Source of the DNA: JADHLJ01 sp038146985
GTDB taxonomy: Bacteria > Pseudomonadota > Alphaproteobacteria > Thalassobaculales > Thalassobaculaceae
NCBI GenBank assembly: GCA_038146985.1
Contig: JAYQSQ010000018.1
Location: 151,820-215,819 of the forward strand
Direction: 5' to 3'
Length of the DNA: 64,000 bases
Shown here: positions 47,261-56,859 of the stretch, in pieces
How positions within the stretch are numbered: the first letter of the stretch is position 1
How the letters are laid out: each line of letters starts with the position of its first letter
The notes under the pieces: generated by a model
Database searches by the model: none
Seen by the model: only the letters and a program-made list of their open reading frames with translations
Told to the model about the DNA's origin: nothing
Position numbers and translations under genes: made by a program

Positions 47261-49735
47261 ATGCCGAACGCAGCGAGCGCTCTCGGTATACTAGGTGGCG
47301 GAGGCGGCGGCGCAGGCCCGTCGGTCTCGGCTCTTGCGCTATTTAAGCAGATCCGTAAAAACGAAGTTCAATACCGCGAGCAATTCCGGAACCGCGCCGA
47401 CGTCGACAAGGCGATCGAGTCCTTCAAGAAGCAGGCCGCGAAGGTCGAGTCCGTGGACGAGTTGGTCAAGGACCGCAAGGTGCTTGGCGTATTGCTGTCG
47501 GCTTTCGGTCTCGACGCCGAAATCAACAATCCCGGCAAACTGAAGGCGATCTTCAATAGCGATCCGACCGATGTGAACTCTTTCGCGAACCGGCTGAAAG
47601 ACCCCCGGTTCGGTCAACTTGCGGCGTTCCTTGATGCCCCGAACAAGGATCTGATCAATCTGGTGACCGCCAGCAAGCAGCAGGAAGTCATCGACAAGTT
47701 CCTGAACAACGAGTTTCAGAAGGATGTCGGCAATCAGAACCCGGCGGTCCGCGACGCTTTCTTCTTTTTGGGCAAGGTCAACGGGATCGAGAACACTTTC
47801 TCGATCCTTGGGGACTTGCCGCTTCGCACGATCGTGACCTCCGCCCTGAGACTGCCGCCGGAGATCGCCCGGCAGTCGATCGACAAGCAGGCCGCCTTGA
47901 TCGAGGCCAAGTTCGACATCAATCAGGCGAAACTTGGCGGTGGCGTGACGGCGGTTTCCAAGTCGAAGCAGGAAATCCTCGCCGACGACATTGCGGCGCT
48001 GGGAACCGCGACCTCGCAAGTTACAGCCGCCGAATCGGCCATCAGCGCGATCCAGAGCCAGCTGGAGACGATCCGCACGAAGCTTTCGGATCTTGCGAAT
48101 GTCACCGATGTGGCGGGCGTCAATGCTGCCGAAATTCCGGTTCAGCAGGCCGCGCTCCCCGATCTGATCCGGCAATCCGGCCTGATTGCCGCCGCGAACG
48201 ACGCGCTGACGAAAGCCACGCCGATCTTTGACAATCTGGACCCGTTGTTCCAGCGGCTGCGGGACGCTTCCGACCAGACCGAAGTCGATGAGTTGGCAAA
48301 TGAATTCGCCGTCGAGGCGAACAAGATCCTCGGCAACAACGGCCTCATCAACGGCGCCACCTACACGGATCCGAATACCGGCATTACCGAGAATCTGTTC
48401 CGGCCGAATGGAGATGCGGGCCTCGGAATCACCGCGATCGCGAATAATGACATCACGACGGTGGTCAAGACCGATGGCACCGCGGTTGTTACCAAGGGGT
48501 TTGATCTAACGTCGTTCCTGACCAACCTGCAGGCGGCGCGGGATCAGGTCGCGGCCACGAGCTTCGCGACTCTGAGCGCCGACATTGCGGCCGCCGAAGC
48601 CAGCTACAATACAGCCGAGACGGATTTCGCCAGTGCGTCGATCCAGAACGGCGTGAACGCCTCCAGCTTTGGCGGCACGAGGTCCGGCATCGGATTCGCG
48701 CACACCCTGGGCACCCAGGAGCTGGCAAAGGGCATCTCAGCCGAGGACGACGCCAGCAGCCGCTTGGGATCCGTGACCGGTTTGCTCGACGACATCCGCC
48801 AACTGGCGTTGGACGCCGTAAAACCCGGGGCCGACCTGACGGCCATCAACGACGACTACGCGATCAAGGTGTCGGCGTTGCAGAATGCGATCAACACGCC
48901 GGGTTCCGTGTCCGACGGCACCAACACCATCTCGTTTGACAATCTGCTGACTGGCGGCACCATCGACTATACCGCCGACACTGGTGTGTCTGTCCGCGCC
49001 AATGGCGGCACGCTGGATACCTCGATCCTGGCCGCATTGCCGGCGACGATCACCGTGGGCAACGCCTCGGCCTTGGTTGACGGTGTCAACAACACCTATC
49101 GTCCGGCCGTTGATGCCCTGGCGCAGAGTCTCAGCCGGGATCGGACGACTTTCGATTTCGTCGCCAATACCGCTGACCCGCAGGGCGCGTTGGATGCCGA
49201 GATCCGGCAATTGACCGCCGATCTCGACGGTCTCATTGCCGAGGCCGAGGTGGAGGGCAAGAACCTCATCCAGCCCTTCGCGAATGATCTTCGGATTGCC
49301 TTGGGCTCGGTCGGAACCGTGCTGACCGTGGCGGCGCAGTCCGGTTTCAAGAGTTCCTTCAGTGCCGCGCTGTCCAGTTTCTCTTACACTGTGCTGAACG
49401 GCGGCAGTATCGCCGAAAGAACATCGCTTTTGAATGACGCGCTGTTCGCGGCGGGAAGTACCGCCAGCAAGCTCAAGGGCGAGAAGTTCGCGTTGGATAT
49501 CCAAAGCAAGATCCTGAGCGAGCAAAGCGGCGCCTCGGGCGAAACCGAGTCGACATTTCTGAAGCCGCTGGAGAACACCGCCTACGCGGTCAAGTTCATC
49601 GAGCAGTACCTGATCCAGAAAGACCTCGAAGCCCAGGGTGCCTCGTTAGGCCCGGTCAACAACAATGCCGCGCTGGTCGGTCTGGTGCAGAGCATCGCTC
49701 CGAGTTCCGGGCTGAACCTTAACCTTCTGTCCTAG
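47261..49735 (+). CDS. DUF1217 domain protein with flagellin-like helical region
   Basis: An 824-residue protein opening with a glycine run (GILGGGGGGAGPS). Residues about 25-205 match DUF1217, a domain of flagellar gene clusters in alphaproteobacteria (KFLNNEFQKDVG, LPLRTIVTSALRLP). The rest is long helices with Ala, Asp, Gln and Ser, including 505-560 (GLLDDIRQLALDAVKPGADL, INDDYAIKVSALQNAIN), which follows the same D1 pattern as flagellin, and a C-terminal helical end. No signal peptide, so export via the flagellar apparatus is inferred. It has its own sigma-54 promoter and stands alone, convergent with nadX. Confidence 0.75.
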   Translation: MPNAASALGILGGGGGGAGPSVSALALFKQIRKNEVQYREQFRNRADVDKAIESFKKQAAKVESVDELVKDRKVLGVLLSAFGLDAEINNPGKLKAIFNSDPTDVNSFANRLKDPRFGQLAAFLDAPNKDLINLVTASKQQEVIDKFLNNEFQKDVGNQNPAVRDAFFFLGKVNGIENTFSILGDLPLRTIVTSALRLPPEIARQSIDKQAALIEAKFDINQAKLGGGVTAVSKSKQEILADDIAALGTATSQVTAAESAISAIQSQLETIRTKLSDLANVTDVAGVNAAEIPVQQAALPDLIRQSGLIAAANDALTKATPIFDNLDPLFQRLRDASDQTEVDELANEFAVEANKILGNNGLINGATYTDPNTGITENLFRPNGDAGLGITAIANNDITTVVKTDGTAVVTKGFDLTSFLTNLQAARDQVAATSFATLSADIAAAEASYNTAETDFASASIQNGVNASSFGGTRSGIGFAHTLGTQELAKGISAEDDASSRLGSVTGLLDDIRQLALDAVKPGADLTAINDDYAIKVSALQNAINTPGSVSDGTNTISFDNLLTGGTIDYTADTGVSVRANGGTLDTSILAALPATITVGNASALVDGVNNTYRPAVDALAQSLSRDRTTFDFVANTADPQGALDAEIRQLTADLDGLIAEAEVEGKNLIQPFANDLRIALGSVGTVLTVAAQSGFKSSFSAALSSFSYTVLNGGSIAERTSLLNDALFAAGSTASKLKGEKFALDIQSKILSEQSGASGETESTFLKPLENTAYAVKFIEQYLIQKDLEAQGASLGPVNNNAALVGLVQSIAPSSGLNLNLLS

Positions 49736-49747
49736 CGGACTCCCCTT

Positions 49748-50563
49748 CTAGGTCCCCGCGACCAACGGCGCCGTGAGGCGCCGCAAAGTTGCGATCAGGC
49801 TGAGCGCGGTGATCTTGCCGGTCTTCGGATTCTCCTCGGACGGAATGTTCTCGATCGTCATGGTGAAGCGGGCGCTGTCGGCCTCGACGGTGATCGTGTG
49901 CATGTTGCGGTCAACGCCCGGATCGGCCCAGATCTGAAGTGTCGTGCGGTCCGGGCCAATGCCGGCGAGGCTGAGGGCAGCCGCGACGTTCACATTGGCC
50001 GGAAAGCCGATAGCGCCGGCCCTCGCCGTGCCGTCGAAAACCAGCTTCGGCTCGGTCAGGCCCTCGACCGAAATGTTGTTCTGCACCAGATGCGGCGCCC
50101 CCTTGAGGCCGTTCGGCGGCTTGCGGGTGGTCAGGGTGACGCTTTCGACTTTGCCTTCCGCGGCGGCCCGGACCGCATCCAGACCGATCAGGGCGCCGGT
50201 GGGAACAATGATCCGGGCGCCGGTTTCGGCCGCCCTGTCCACCAAGTCCATGCGCGGCAGCAACGCGCCGACACTGGCCGGAATGAAGATCCGCCCCGCC
50301 GCGACCGCCGCGTCCGCGACCTCGCCGAAGACCGCCGCCGGCGCGCATTCGATGATCACCTCGCAGGTCTCTGACAGGCCCGCCAGCGTGGTGATGTCCG
50401 GCATGGCCGACAGGCCGGCGAGATTGCGGCGCGCCTTGTCGTGATCGCGGGCCGACACCGCGCCGAGCCGGAGGCCGGGAATCCGGCCCTCGTCCAGGGT
50501 CTGAGCGAGTTTGAGCCCAATCGCGCCGAGGCCGCCAATTCCTACCTTGAGATCGCCCGCCAT
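49748..50563 (-). CDS. nadX: Aspartate dehydrogenase
   Basis: L-aspartate dehydrogenase of 271 residues; it oxidises aspartate to iminoaspartate, used for NAD synthesis or nitrogen metabolism. Rossmann motif GIGGLGAIG at 8-16 and the conserved active-site His in NMHTITVEADSA. ATG 50563 fits the family start; a frame to 50620 is possible. It is divergent from the TctC-like gene with a 107-base gap. It stands next to the dgc genes, so it may take part in amino acid turnover, but this is a guess. Confidence 0.9.
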   Translation of the reverse strand: MAGDLKVGIGGLGAIGLKLAQTLDEGRIPGLRLGAVSARDHDKARRNLAGLSAMPDITTLAGLSETCEVIIECAPAAVFGEVADAAVAAGRIFIPASVGALLPRMDLVDRAAETGARIIVPTGALIGLDAVRAAAEGKVESVTLTTRKPPNGLKGAPHLVQNNISVEGLTEPKLVFDGTARAGAIGFPANVNVAAALSLAGIGPDRTTLQIWADPGVDRNMHTITVEADSARFTMTIENIPSEENPKTGKITALSLIATLRRLTAPLVAGT

Positions 50564-50670
50564 GCCGCCGCTCCCAGCCGGTTCGTTTCCGGCGCCTTGT
50601 AGCGGTTTTTGGGATCGCACACAAACCGGCGCTGTGGACCGGGGCGACTATGACCGTGTAGGTTTCCGTT

Positions 50671-51642
50671 ATGACGATCCGCCTAATCTTCATGACCGTG
50701 TTTGCCCTTGCCTGTGCCGCTGCGTCCATGGGATCGGCCGGCGCGGAGGCTCCTAAATGCATCAGTGTGCGCCTGACGGTGCCCTATGCCGTGGGAAGCG
50801 CGACGGACCTGGTGATGCGTGCCTATGCGGAAACCATCAATCGGCGCGGCTCGGGTCCGCTGATCCGGGTCGTCAACATCACCAGGTCCAGCGTGATGGC
50901 CGAAGTCCTCGAGGCCGAGGCGGACGGATGCACGCTGCTTGCCACGACCCAGTCGCTCGTTGCCGACCATCTTTTCGATCCAGCGAAACCGAATTGGGAT
51001 GAATTTAAGCCCATCGCCATGGTGTCGCGGACTCCCTTGCTGGTCGTGGCGAAGGGCGATTTGCAGGACGCTACACTGGCGAATTTGGTGGAAAAGGCGG
51101 CGGCGGACAAAAACGCGGTCGCGATCGGCGAGTCGTCCAGTCTCTTGGAACGCATGATGGTGATGACTCTGGAGGACGTGACCGGCGCGCGCTTCCGGAT
51201 CATGTCCTATGATGCCGGCCGGAAAAGCTTCGCCGCTCTTCTCGCCGGCCAGCTCGATATCGGGATCATTTCAGTGACCGGCGCCAAGCGCCGGGCGGAT
51301 CAAAAGGAGTTGCAAGCCCTCGCGGTGACCACCGAGGAACGCGCCACGTTACTGCCCGCCGTTCCGACCCTGAAAGAGGCCGGCATTCCCGGCAGTTTCA
51401 GCATCGACCGGGGGATCCTGGCCCCAAAACGGATCACGGAGGAAATGGCCGCCGAGATCGCCGGCTGGTTTGAGAATGCGGCAAAGATCCCGGAACTCGA
51501 GGACCGCCTGGCCGAGCAGGCGACCCGTCCGGTCCACATGGGCCCCGACGCCTACACCCGATATTTCGAGAATCTGACGGCGGATTGGCAGGAAATGATC
51601 CAGCGGGCCGAAGGAAAGCAGAACCGCGGACAAGCCGGTTAA
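50671..51642 (+). CDS. TctC family periplasmic substrate-binding protein
   Basis: Tripartite tricarboxylate transporter-type binding protein of 323 residues with a signal peptide ending SAGAEA at about 26. Family features: LTVPYAVGSATDLVMR, VVNITRSSVMAEVLEA, AAILAP-type motif replaced by SIDRGILAPKRI near 238-249. No TctA or TctB membrane gene lies next to it, as is common for orphan TctC proteins. It precedes dgcN by 83 bases, so uptake of D-glutamate or a related acid is a possible role but unproven. Confidence 0.83.
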   Translation: MTIRLIFMTVFALACAAASMGSAGAEAPKCISVRLTVPYAVGSATDLVMRAYAETINRRGSGPLIRVVNITRSSVMAEVLEAEADGCTLLATTQSLVADHLFDPAKPNWDEFKPIAMVSRTPLLVVAKGDLQDATLANLVEKAAADKNAVAIGESSSLLERMMVMTLEDVTGARFRIMSYDAGRKSFAALLAGQLDIGIISVTGAKRRADQKELQALAVTTEERATLLPAVPTLKEAGIPGSFSIDRGILAPKRITEEMAAEIAGWFENAAKIPELEDRLAEQATRPVHMGPDAYTRYFENLTADWQEMIQRAEGKQNRGQAG

Positions 51643-51725
51643 TTTCGGTTCACCACGGCACTGGCGTTGGCCGGCGCCTGATCCTATTCTCACGCCGACG
51701 GTTCACGCATTCTTCGGGGGACGCC

Positions 51726-52721
51726 GTGGAAATCCACAGCCCATATCTGCTTTTTCTAGGTGACGCGCGCGATCAGCTAGCCGCCAAGACGGCGAACGGC
51801 GTGCGGGTCTGGCGTCCCGAATGGTGTCTCGGGCAACGCCGGTTGCCGGGCTGCAACGCCGATTGCGGCGTGCCTGATATGACGATCGAGGAAGCGGCGG
51901 CGGCGGGCGTGAAAACCGTCATCCTTGGAGTCGCCAACCGTGGCGGTGTCATTCCCGCAAGTTGGACCGCCGAACTGGTCAAGGCGGTCAATCTCGGCAT
52001 GGACATCGCGAGCGGCTTGCACACGCGGATCACCCAGATCCCGGAGCTGGCGGCGGCGGCGAAAGCCAACGGGCGGGCGCTGCACGACGTGCGCCAGCCG
52101 ACCCGGGATTTCGAGGTCGCCAATGGCAAGAAGCGCCAGGGCAAACGGTTGCTGACGGTGGGTACTGACGTTTCCGTGGGCAAGATGTTCACCACGCTCG
52201 CTATCGAGAAGGAGATGCGAAGCCGGGGAATGAAAGCGGATTTCCGCGCCACTGGCCAGACCGGTATCTTCATCGCCGGCTCCGGCGTATCCATCGACGC
52301 GGTCATAGCGGACTTCATCTCCGGCGCCGTGGAATGGCTGGCCCCCGAGAACGACCCGGATCATTGGGATCTGATAGAGGGACAGGGCTCGTTGTTCAAC
52401 GTCTCCTATGCTGGAGTGACCATCGGACTGATCCATGGCGCCCAGCCGGATGCGTTGGTCGTTTGCCACGAGGCGGGCCGGCCGCACATGCGCGGCATGC
52501 CGCATTTCCCGGTGATTGATATTCCGACCTGCATTGAAGCCAATCTCTGGGCCGCTCGGATCGTCAATCCGGATGTGAAATGCGTCGGCGCCTCGATCAA
52601 TACCTCCGCGCTGTCGGAGGCTGAAGCGCGGGATTTCTGCAAACGGGTGGCCGACGAGACCGGCCTGCCGACGGTCGACGCGCTGCGAGACGGCGTGGCG
52701 GCGATCGTCGACAATATCTGA
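51726..52721 (+). CDS. dgcN: DUF1611 protein, D-glutamate N-acetyltransferase DgcN-like
   Basis: DUF1611 family protein of 331 residues with a P-loop-like motif VGTDVSVGKM (145-154). Members of this family were reported to acetylate D-glutamate. Start GTG 51726 with GGGGGA 4-9 bases upstream; longer frames lack such support. It is directly followed (35 bases) by a dipeptide epimerase-like gene, matching the described DgcN-DgcA pair: D-Glu to N-acetyl-D-Glu, then to N-acetyl-L-Glu. Function is assigned from family memory and gene pairing, not from a unique residue. Confidence 0.78.
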   Translation: MEIHSPYLLFLGDARDQLAAKTANGVRVWRPEWCLGQRRLPGCNADCGVPDMTIEEAAAAGVKTVILGVANRGGVIPASWTAELVKAVNLGMDIASGLHTRITQIPELAAAAKANGRALHDVRQPTRDFEVANGKKRQGKRLLTVGTDVSVGKMFTTLAIEKEMRSRGMKADFRATGQTGIFIAGSGVSIDAVIADFISGAVEWLAPENDPDHWDLIEGQGSLFNVSYAGVTIGLIHGAQPDALVVCHEAGRPHMRGMPHFPVIDIPTCIEANLWAARIVNPDVKCVGASINTSALSEAEARDFCKRVADETGLPTVDALRDGVAAIVDNI

Positions 52722-52756
52722 GGGCCGGGACCCGATCCGATTTGTCCGGGGGACGC

Positions 52757-53743
52757 ATGCCGAGATCGCTTTCTGTAAGCCGCGAAGCCTGGCCGCTCGC
52801 CAGTGTTTTCCGCATCTCGCGCGGGGCCCGCACGGTCTCCGAGGTGATCGTCGCCGAAATCTCGGACGGCGCGGTTTTCGGACGCGGCGAATGCTTTCCC
52901 TATGCGCGCTACGGCGAGTCCCTGGACAGCGTCGAGGCGCAGATCCGTTCGGCGGCTGATGCAATCGCGGACGGCGCTGATCGCCACACCCTGCTTTCGG
53001 TTCTTCCCGCGGGCGCGGCGCGGAACGCGGTGGATTGCGCGCTCTGGGATCTGGAGGCGAAGCGTTCCGGCAAGCGGGCATGGGAGCTTGCCGGGCTGGC
53101 GGCACCGGCGCCGGTGACCACGGTTTACACCCTCGGCGTGGACACTCCGGAGGTTATGGCCACCAAGGCGGCGGAGAACCGGGACCGGCCCAGGCTGAAG
53201 TTGAAGATGACCGGCGACGGCCTCGATCTTGAGCGGGTGGAGCGGATTCACGCCGCCGCGCCATCCGCCGGCCTGGTGGTGGACGCCAACGAGGGCTGGA
53301 CGATCGAACAGTATCTCGATGTCGCGCCGAAACTGGCCGCATTGGGCGTGGAGATGATCGAGCAGCCGCTTCCCGCCGGCGATGACGGAGCGCTCGCGGG
53401 AGTCGAGCGGCGAGTCCCGGTCTGCGCCGACGAGGCCTGCCACGATACCGCGAGCCTGCCGTCCCTTGCCGGCAAATACGACATGATCAATATCAAGCTC
53501 GACAAGACCGGCGGGTTGACAGAGGCGCTGCGCCTGCGCGATGCGGCGGTCGCTCAAGGCTATGGCATCATGGTGGGCTGCATGATCGGCACCTCGCTGG
53601 CCATGGCGCCGGGGGTGCTGGTGGCCCAGGGCGCGCAGGTCGTCGATCTGGACGGCCCGCTCCTGCTGGCCCGGGACCGGGAACCGGGCCTGGTCTATGA
53701 GGGCAGCGTGATCCGGCCGCCCGCCGCCGCGCTCTGGGGCTGA
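52757..53743 (+). CDS. dgcA: Dipeptide epimerase family protein, DgcA-like
   Basis: Enolase-superfamily enzyme of 328 residues. The catalytic Lys pair is LKLKM (148, 150), metal ligands Asp176 (VDANEG), Glu in MIEQPL and Asp in CADEACHD, and the second base Lys in INIKLDKTGG. This set classifies as the muconate cycloisomerase/dipeptide epimerase group. ATG 52757 has GGGGGA upstream. In the DgcN-DgcA route it racemises N-acetyl-D-glutamate. An Ala-Glu epimerase role remains possible. It is followed by a methyltransferase gene after one base. Confidence 0.85.
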   Translation: MPRSLSVSREAWPLASVFRISRGARTVSEVIVAEISDGAVFGRGECFPYARYGESLDSVEAQIRSAADAIADGADRHTLLSVLPAGAARNAVDCALWDLEAKRSGKRAWELAGLAAPAPVTTVYTLGVDTPEVMATKAAENRDRPRLKLKMTGDGLDLERVERIHAAAPSAGLVVDANEGWTIEQYLDVAPKLAALGVEMIEQPLPAGDDGALAGVERRVPVCADEACHDTASLPSLAGKYDMINIKLDKTGGLTEALRLRDAAVAQGYGIMVGCMIGTSLAMAPGVLVAQGAQVVDLDGPLLLARDREPGLVYEGSVIRPPAAALWG

Positions 53744-53744
53744 A

Positions 53745-54593
53745 ATGAGCGAGGAACTCGAAGCCCGCGTGCGCGATCACTATGCAAACGCCACGCTGCT
53801 GGACCGGATGGCCGATGTGCTGGCCGCGATGGGCGAGGATCCGGCCGATCCGTCCCCGGAAGCGATCGGGCAGCTCGATCAGATGCATGTCCGAGGCGCG
53901 GCGGCGACCCTGGAATTGCAGGATCTGGTTGGCATCAAGCCGGATGACAGCGTGCTGGATGTCGGCTGCGGCATCGGAGGCCCGGCCCGGGCGCTGGCCC
54001 AGCGGATCGGATGCCCGGTCACCGGTCTTGATCTGACACCGGACTTCTGTGCCGCTGCGCGAGAGCTGAACGCGCTTCTCGGTCTCGAGGATCTGGTGGA
54101 TATCGTCGAGGCGAGCGCCCTCGACATGCCCTTCGAGGATAGGAGCTTCGATGTGGTGCTGACCCAGCACGCGGCGATGAATATCGAGGACAAACCGGCG
54201 CTCTATCGCGAGATCGCCAGGGTCATGGAGCCCGGTGGCCGTTTCGGCCTTTATGACATCATGGCCGGACCTGGCGGCGAGGCGCACTTTCCCGCGCCCT
54301 GGGCCTCGGTCGCGGCCAACAGTTTCCTGGAGCCCCCCGATCGGGTGCGAGCGCATATCGAATCGGCCGGACTTCAAGCGGTCTCCTGGGAGGACGTAAC
54401 GCCCAAGGCGCTCGCCTGGCTGGCCGAGCAGAAAGCCGCACGGGAGGCCCGCGCCGCGCGCGGTCAGCAGGAACTGCCGCCGGGCGCGGCGCTGCTGATG
54501 GGTTCGGGCGCGCCGGAGAAACTGCGGAACATGGCCCGCAACCTCGGCGAGCGGCGGGTCGTGACCGTCACGGGGGTTTTCGAGAAAATATGA
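53745..54593 (+). CDS. Class I SAM-dependent methyltransferase
   Basis: A 282-residue methyltransferase of the Methyltransf_11 type. SAM loop VLDVGCGIGGPARAL near residues 66-79, Asp of motif II in GLDLTP near 92, and post-I motifs DMPFEDRSFDVV and VMEPGGRFGLYD. Most similar in layout to sterol/sarcosine/tocopherol methyltransferases, but no substrate is evident. It directly follows dgcA and is probably in its transcript. The stop is 14 bases before the convergent phosphoesterase stop. Confidence 0.88.
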   Translation: MSEELEARVRDHYANATLLDRMADVLAAMGEDPADPSPEAIGQLDQMHVRGAAATLELQDLVGIKPDDSVLDVGCGIGGPARALAQRIGCPVTGLDLTPDFCAAARELNALLGLEDLVDIVEASALDMPFEDRSFDVVLTQHAAMNIEDKPALYREIARVMEPGGRFGLYDIMAGPGGEAHFPAPWASVAANSFLEPPDRVRAHIESAGLQAVSWEDVTPKALAWLAEQKAAREARAARGQQELPPGAALLMGSGAPEKLRNMARNLGERRVVTVTGVFEKI

Positions 54594-54607
54594 GGTGGCG
54601 ACGCCAC

Positions 54608-55597
54608 TCAATCCGGCGGCCTCGGCTCCCCGTCGGCGGGCCGCATCGGAGCGATCTTGAAAAGCTCGGGTGAGGCGGGGTCGACGGTGACCGTCACCGC
54701 CCAGAGGTCCGGAGCGCCATGCACCTCCAGGCGCGTGAGGTTCGCGATGGTCTTCCCCTGTTCGTCGCTAAAAGGCTTGTCTAGCTTGTAATCGTGAAAA
54801 TCCCCATGCACCAGAAGCACGGGTTTAGCGAAGCCGATGGCACCCTGCTTCAGCGCGTTGATGGTGCGCCCGAAGGGGCGGCCGACCTTGCGGTCGTGAT
54901 CCCGGCCGCGCAGCGGATCGGCATGCATGAAGATCACCAGGCCCTTGAGCGCGTCACGGCCCGCCCAGGCGAAGCCCTGGGTAATCCAGGCGGACGAAGC
55001 GGCGTCTCGTTCGGCGAATTCCGTCCGCGCGGCGGCATCCCGGCGTTCGGCATTGTTGTAGGAGCCGACCACGTGAGCCGTCAGGAAACCGACCTCGCCG
55101 TGCTGCCAGCGGGCGTTCTCGGCGAACTTCGCGAACCGTGGATCGTCGGATTGTCGGATCAGCCTGATGGGCTTTTCGCCCTGGCTTAAGGCGGTTGAAA
55201 AATAGTGGCGGCGCAGCAGGGCCAGCCTGTCCAGCGGGTCCCAGCCGCCGGCGGCGAGGCGGTGGCAGTCGGTCCATTCATTGTCGCCGGGCGTGTAGAT
55301 CAGGGCGGACTTGAAGTCGTCGAAATAGTCGCGGATCACCATCAGGCGCTGGTCCGAACAGGCGCTACTGCCGCTTTTGAAATCCCCGACATGAACGGTG
55401 AAGGTCGGCTTTTGGGTGTTGATCTGGTAGATTAAGCCCGAAAACCGCAGAAAATCAAAGGGATCGGAATAGGGTGCGTCACCCATGGCGACGAAGGTGA
55501 AAGATCCATCTAGACCCGCCGTCGCTTGCGCCTGCACCGGCGTCAACCAGAGCAGTGCCAAAAGGCTTGCGAAGAGCGGAATCAGGCCGTTTAACAT
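54608..55597 (-). CDS. Secreted metallophosphoesterase-like protein
   Basis: A 329-residue protein with a signal peptide (1-23, PVQAQA) and a calcineurin-like phosphoesterase layout: GDAPYSDP, VHVGDFKSG, YTPGDNEW (GDNE motif) and HGDFHDYKLD near the C-terminus. Start ATG 55597 chosen; the 26 residues upstream in frame do not look coding. Divergent from the acyl-CoA dehydrogenase gene. Substrate unknown. Confidence 0.8.
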   Translation of the reverse strand: MLNGLIPLFASLLALLWLTPVQAQATAGLDGSFTFVAMGDAPYSDPFDFLRFSGLIYQINTQKPTFTVHVGDFKSGSSACSDQRLMVIRDYFDDFKSALIYTPGDNEWTDCHRLAAGGWDPLDRLALLRRHYFSTALSQGEKPIRLIRQSDDPRFAKFAENARWQHGEVGFLTAHVVGSYNNAERRDAAARTEFAERDAASSAWITQGFAWAGRDALKGLVIFMHADPLRGRDHDRKVGRPFGRTINALKQGAIGFAKPVLLVHGDFHDYKLDKPFSDEQGKTIANLTRLEVHGAPDLWAVTVTVDPASPELFKIAPMRPADGEPRPPD

Positions 55598-55668
55598 GGA
55601 TATGGTGCCTCGCCGCTGGTATCGGATTGACCGTTTCGAGTAAGGTCGCGCCGACGAAAGGACCGACC

Positions 55669-56844
55669 ATGCCACATGCTTCCGAAGAGATGAACGAGGT
55701 GATCACCGAAATCCGTCGGGCGGTCGCCGCATTATGCGAAAAGTTCCCCGGCGAGTATTGGCGCGAGAAGGACCGCAACCGGCAGTATCCCACTGAATTC
55801 GTTCAGGCCCTGACCGAGGCGGGGTATCTGGCGGTGCTGGTCCCCGAGGAATACGGCGGCAGCGGATTGCCGATTTCGGCGGCGGCGGCGGTGCTGGAGG
55901 AAATTCATAAATCCGGCTGCAACGGCGGCGCCTGCCATGCGCAGATGTACATCATGGGAACGGTCCTGCGGCACGGCAACGAGGAACAGAAGCGCAAGTA
56001 TCTTCCGAAGATCGCCAGCGGCGAACTTCGTCTCCAGGCATTCGGCGTGTCCGAGCCCACCAGCGGAACCGACACGCTGTCGCTGCGGACCACGGCGGTG
56101 AAGAAGGGCAACGACAAATACGTGGTCAACGGCCAGAAGATCTGGACCTCGCGGGCCGAACATTCCGACCTGATGCTGCTGCTGGCGCGGACCACGCCGA
56201 AGGAAGAGGTGAAGAAGCGCACCGATGGCCTTTCGGTGTTCCTCGTCGACATGAAGGCGTCGCTTGGCAAGGGGATGGAGATCAAGCCGATCCGGACCAT
56301 GGTCAACCACTCGACCACGGAGGTCTTCTTCGATGAATTGGAAATCCCCGCCGACAGCCTGATCGGCGAGGAAGGCAAGGGTTTCCGTTATATCCTGGAC
56401 GGCATGAACGCCGAGCGGATCCTGATCTCCCACGAGTCGCTGGGCGATGCGCGCTGGTTCCTGAAGAAGGCCGTGGATTATGCGAACGACCGTAAGGTGT
56501 TCGGCCGGCCGATCGGCCAGAATCAGGGTATCCAGTTCCCGATCGCCAAGGCCTATGCGGACACCGAGGCGGCCGCCCTGATGGCCGAGCGGGCGGCGCA
56601 GCTTTTCGAGGCGGGCCAGCCCTGCGGCGCCGAGTCGAACATGGCCAAGATGCTTGCCGCGGATGCCGCCTGGGCCGCCGGCGATACCTGCATGCAGACC
56701 TTCGGCGGCTTTGCCTTCGCCGAGGAATACGACGTCGAACGCAAGTACCGCGAGGCCCGGCTGTACCGGATCGCTCCGATCTCCACCAACCTGGTGCTCG
56801 GCTACATCGCCGAGCATGTGCTCGGACTGCCGCGCTCTTACTAG
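55669..56844 (+). CDS. Acyl-CoA dehydrogenase family protein
   Basis: FAD-dependent acyl-CoA dehydrogenase of 391 residues. Signatures: AFGVSEPTSGTDT, YVVNGQKIWTSRAE, and CMQTFGGFAFAEEYDVERKYREARLYRI with the late region that in many members carries the catalytic Glu. ATG 55669 has AAAGGA upstream. It is followed after 15 bases by a CaiB-family CoA transferase gene, a common pairing: CoA activation of an acid, then oxidation. The acid is unknown. Confidence 0.93.
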   Translation: MPHASEEMNEVITEIRRAVAALCEKFPGEYWREKDRNRQYPTEFVQALTEAGYLAVLVPEEYGGSGLPISAAAAVLEEIHKSGCNGGACHAQMYIMGTVLRHGNEEQKRKYLPKIASGELRLQAFGVSEPTSGTDTLSLRTTAVKKGNDKYVVNGQKIWTSRAEHSDLMLLLARTTPKEEVKKRTDGLSVFLVDMKASLGKGMEIKPIRTMVNHSTTEVFFDELEIPADSLIGEEGKGFRYILDGMNAERILISHESLGDARWFLKKAVDYANDRKVFGRPIGQNQGIQFPIAKAYADTEAAALMAERAAQLFEAGQPCGAESNMAKMLAADAAWAAGDTCMQTFGGFAFAEEYDVERKYREARLYRIAPISTNLVLGYIAEHVLGLPRSY

Positions 56845-56859
56845 GATCAAGAGGCGATC

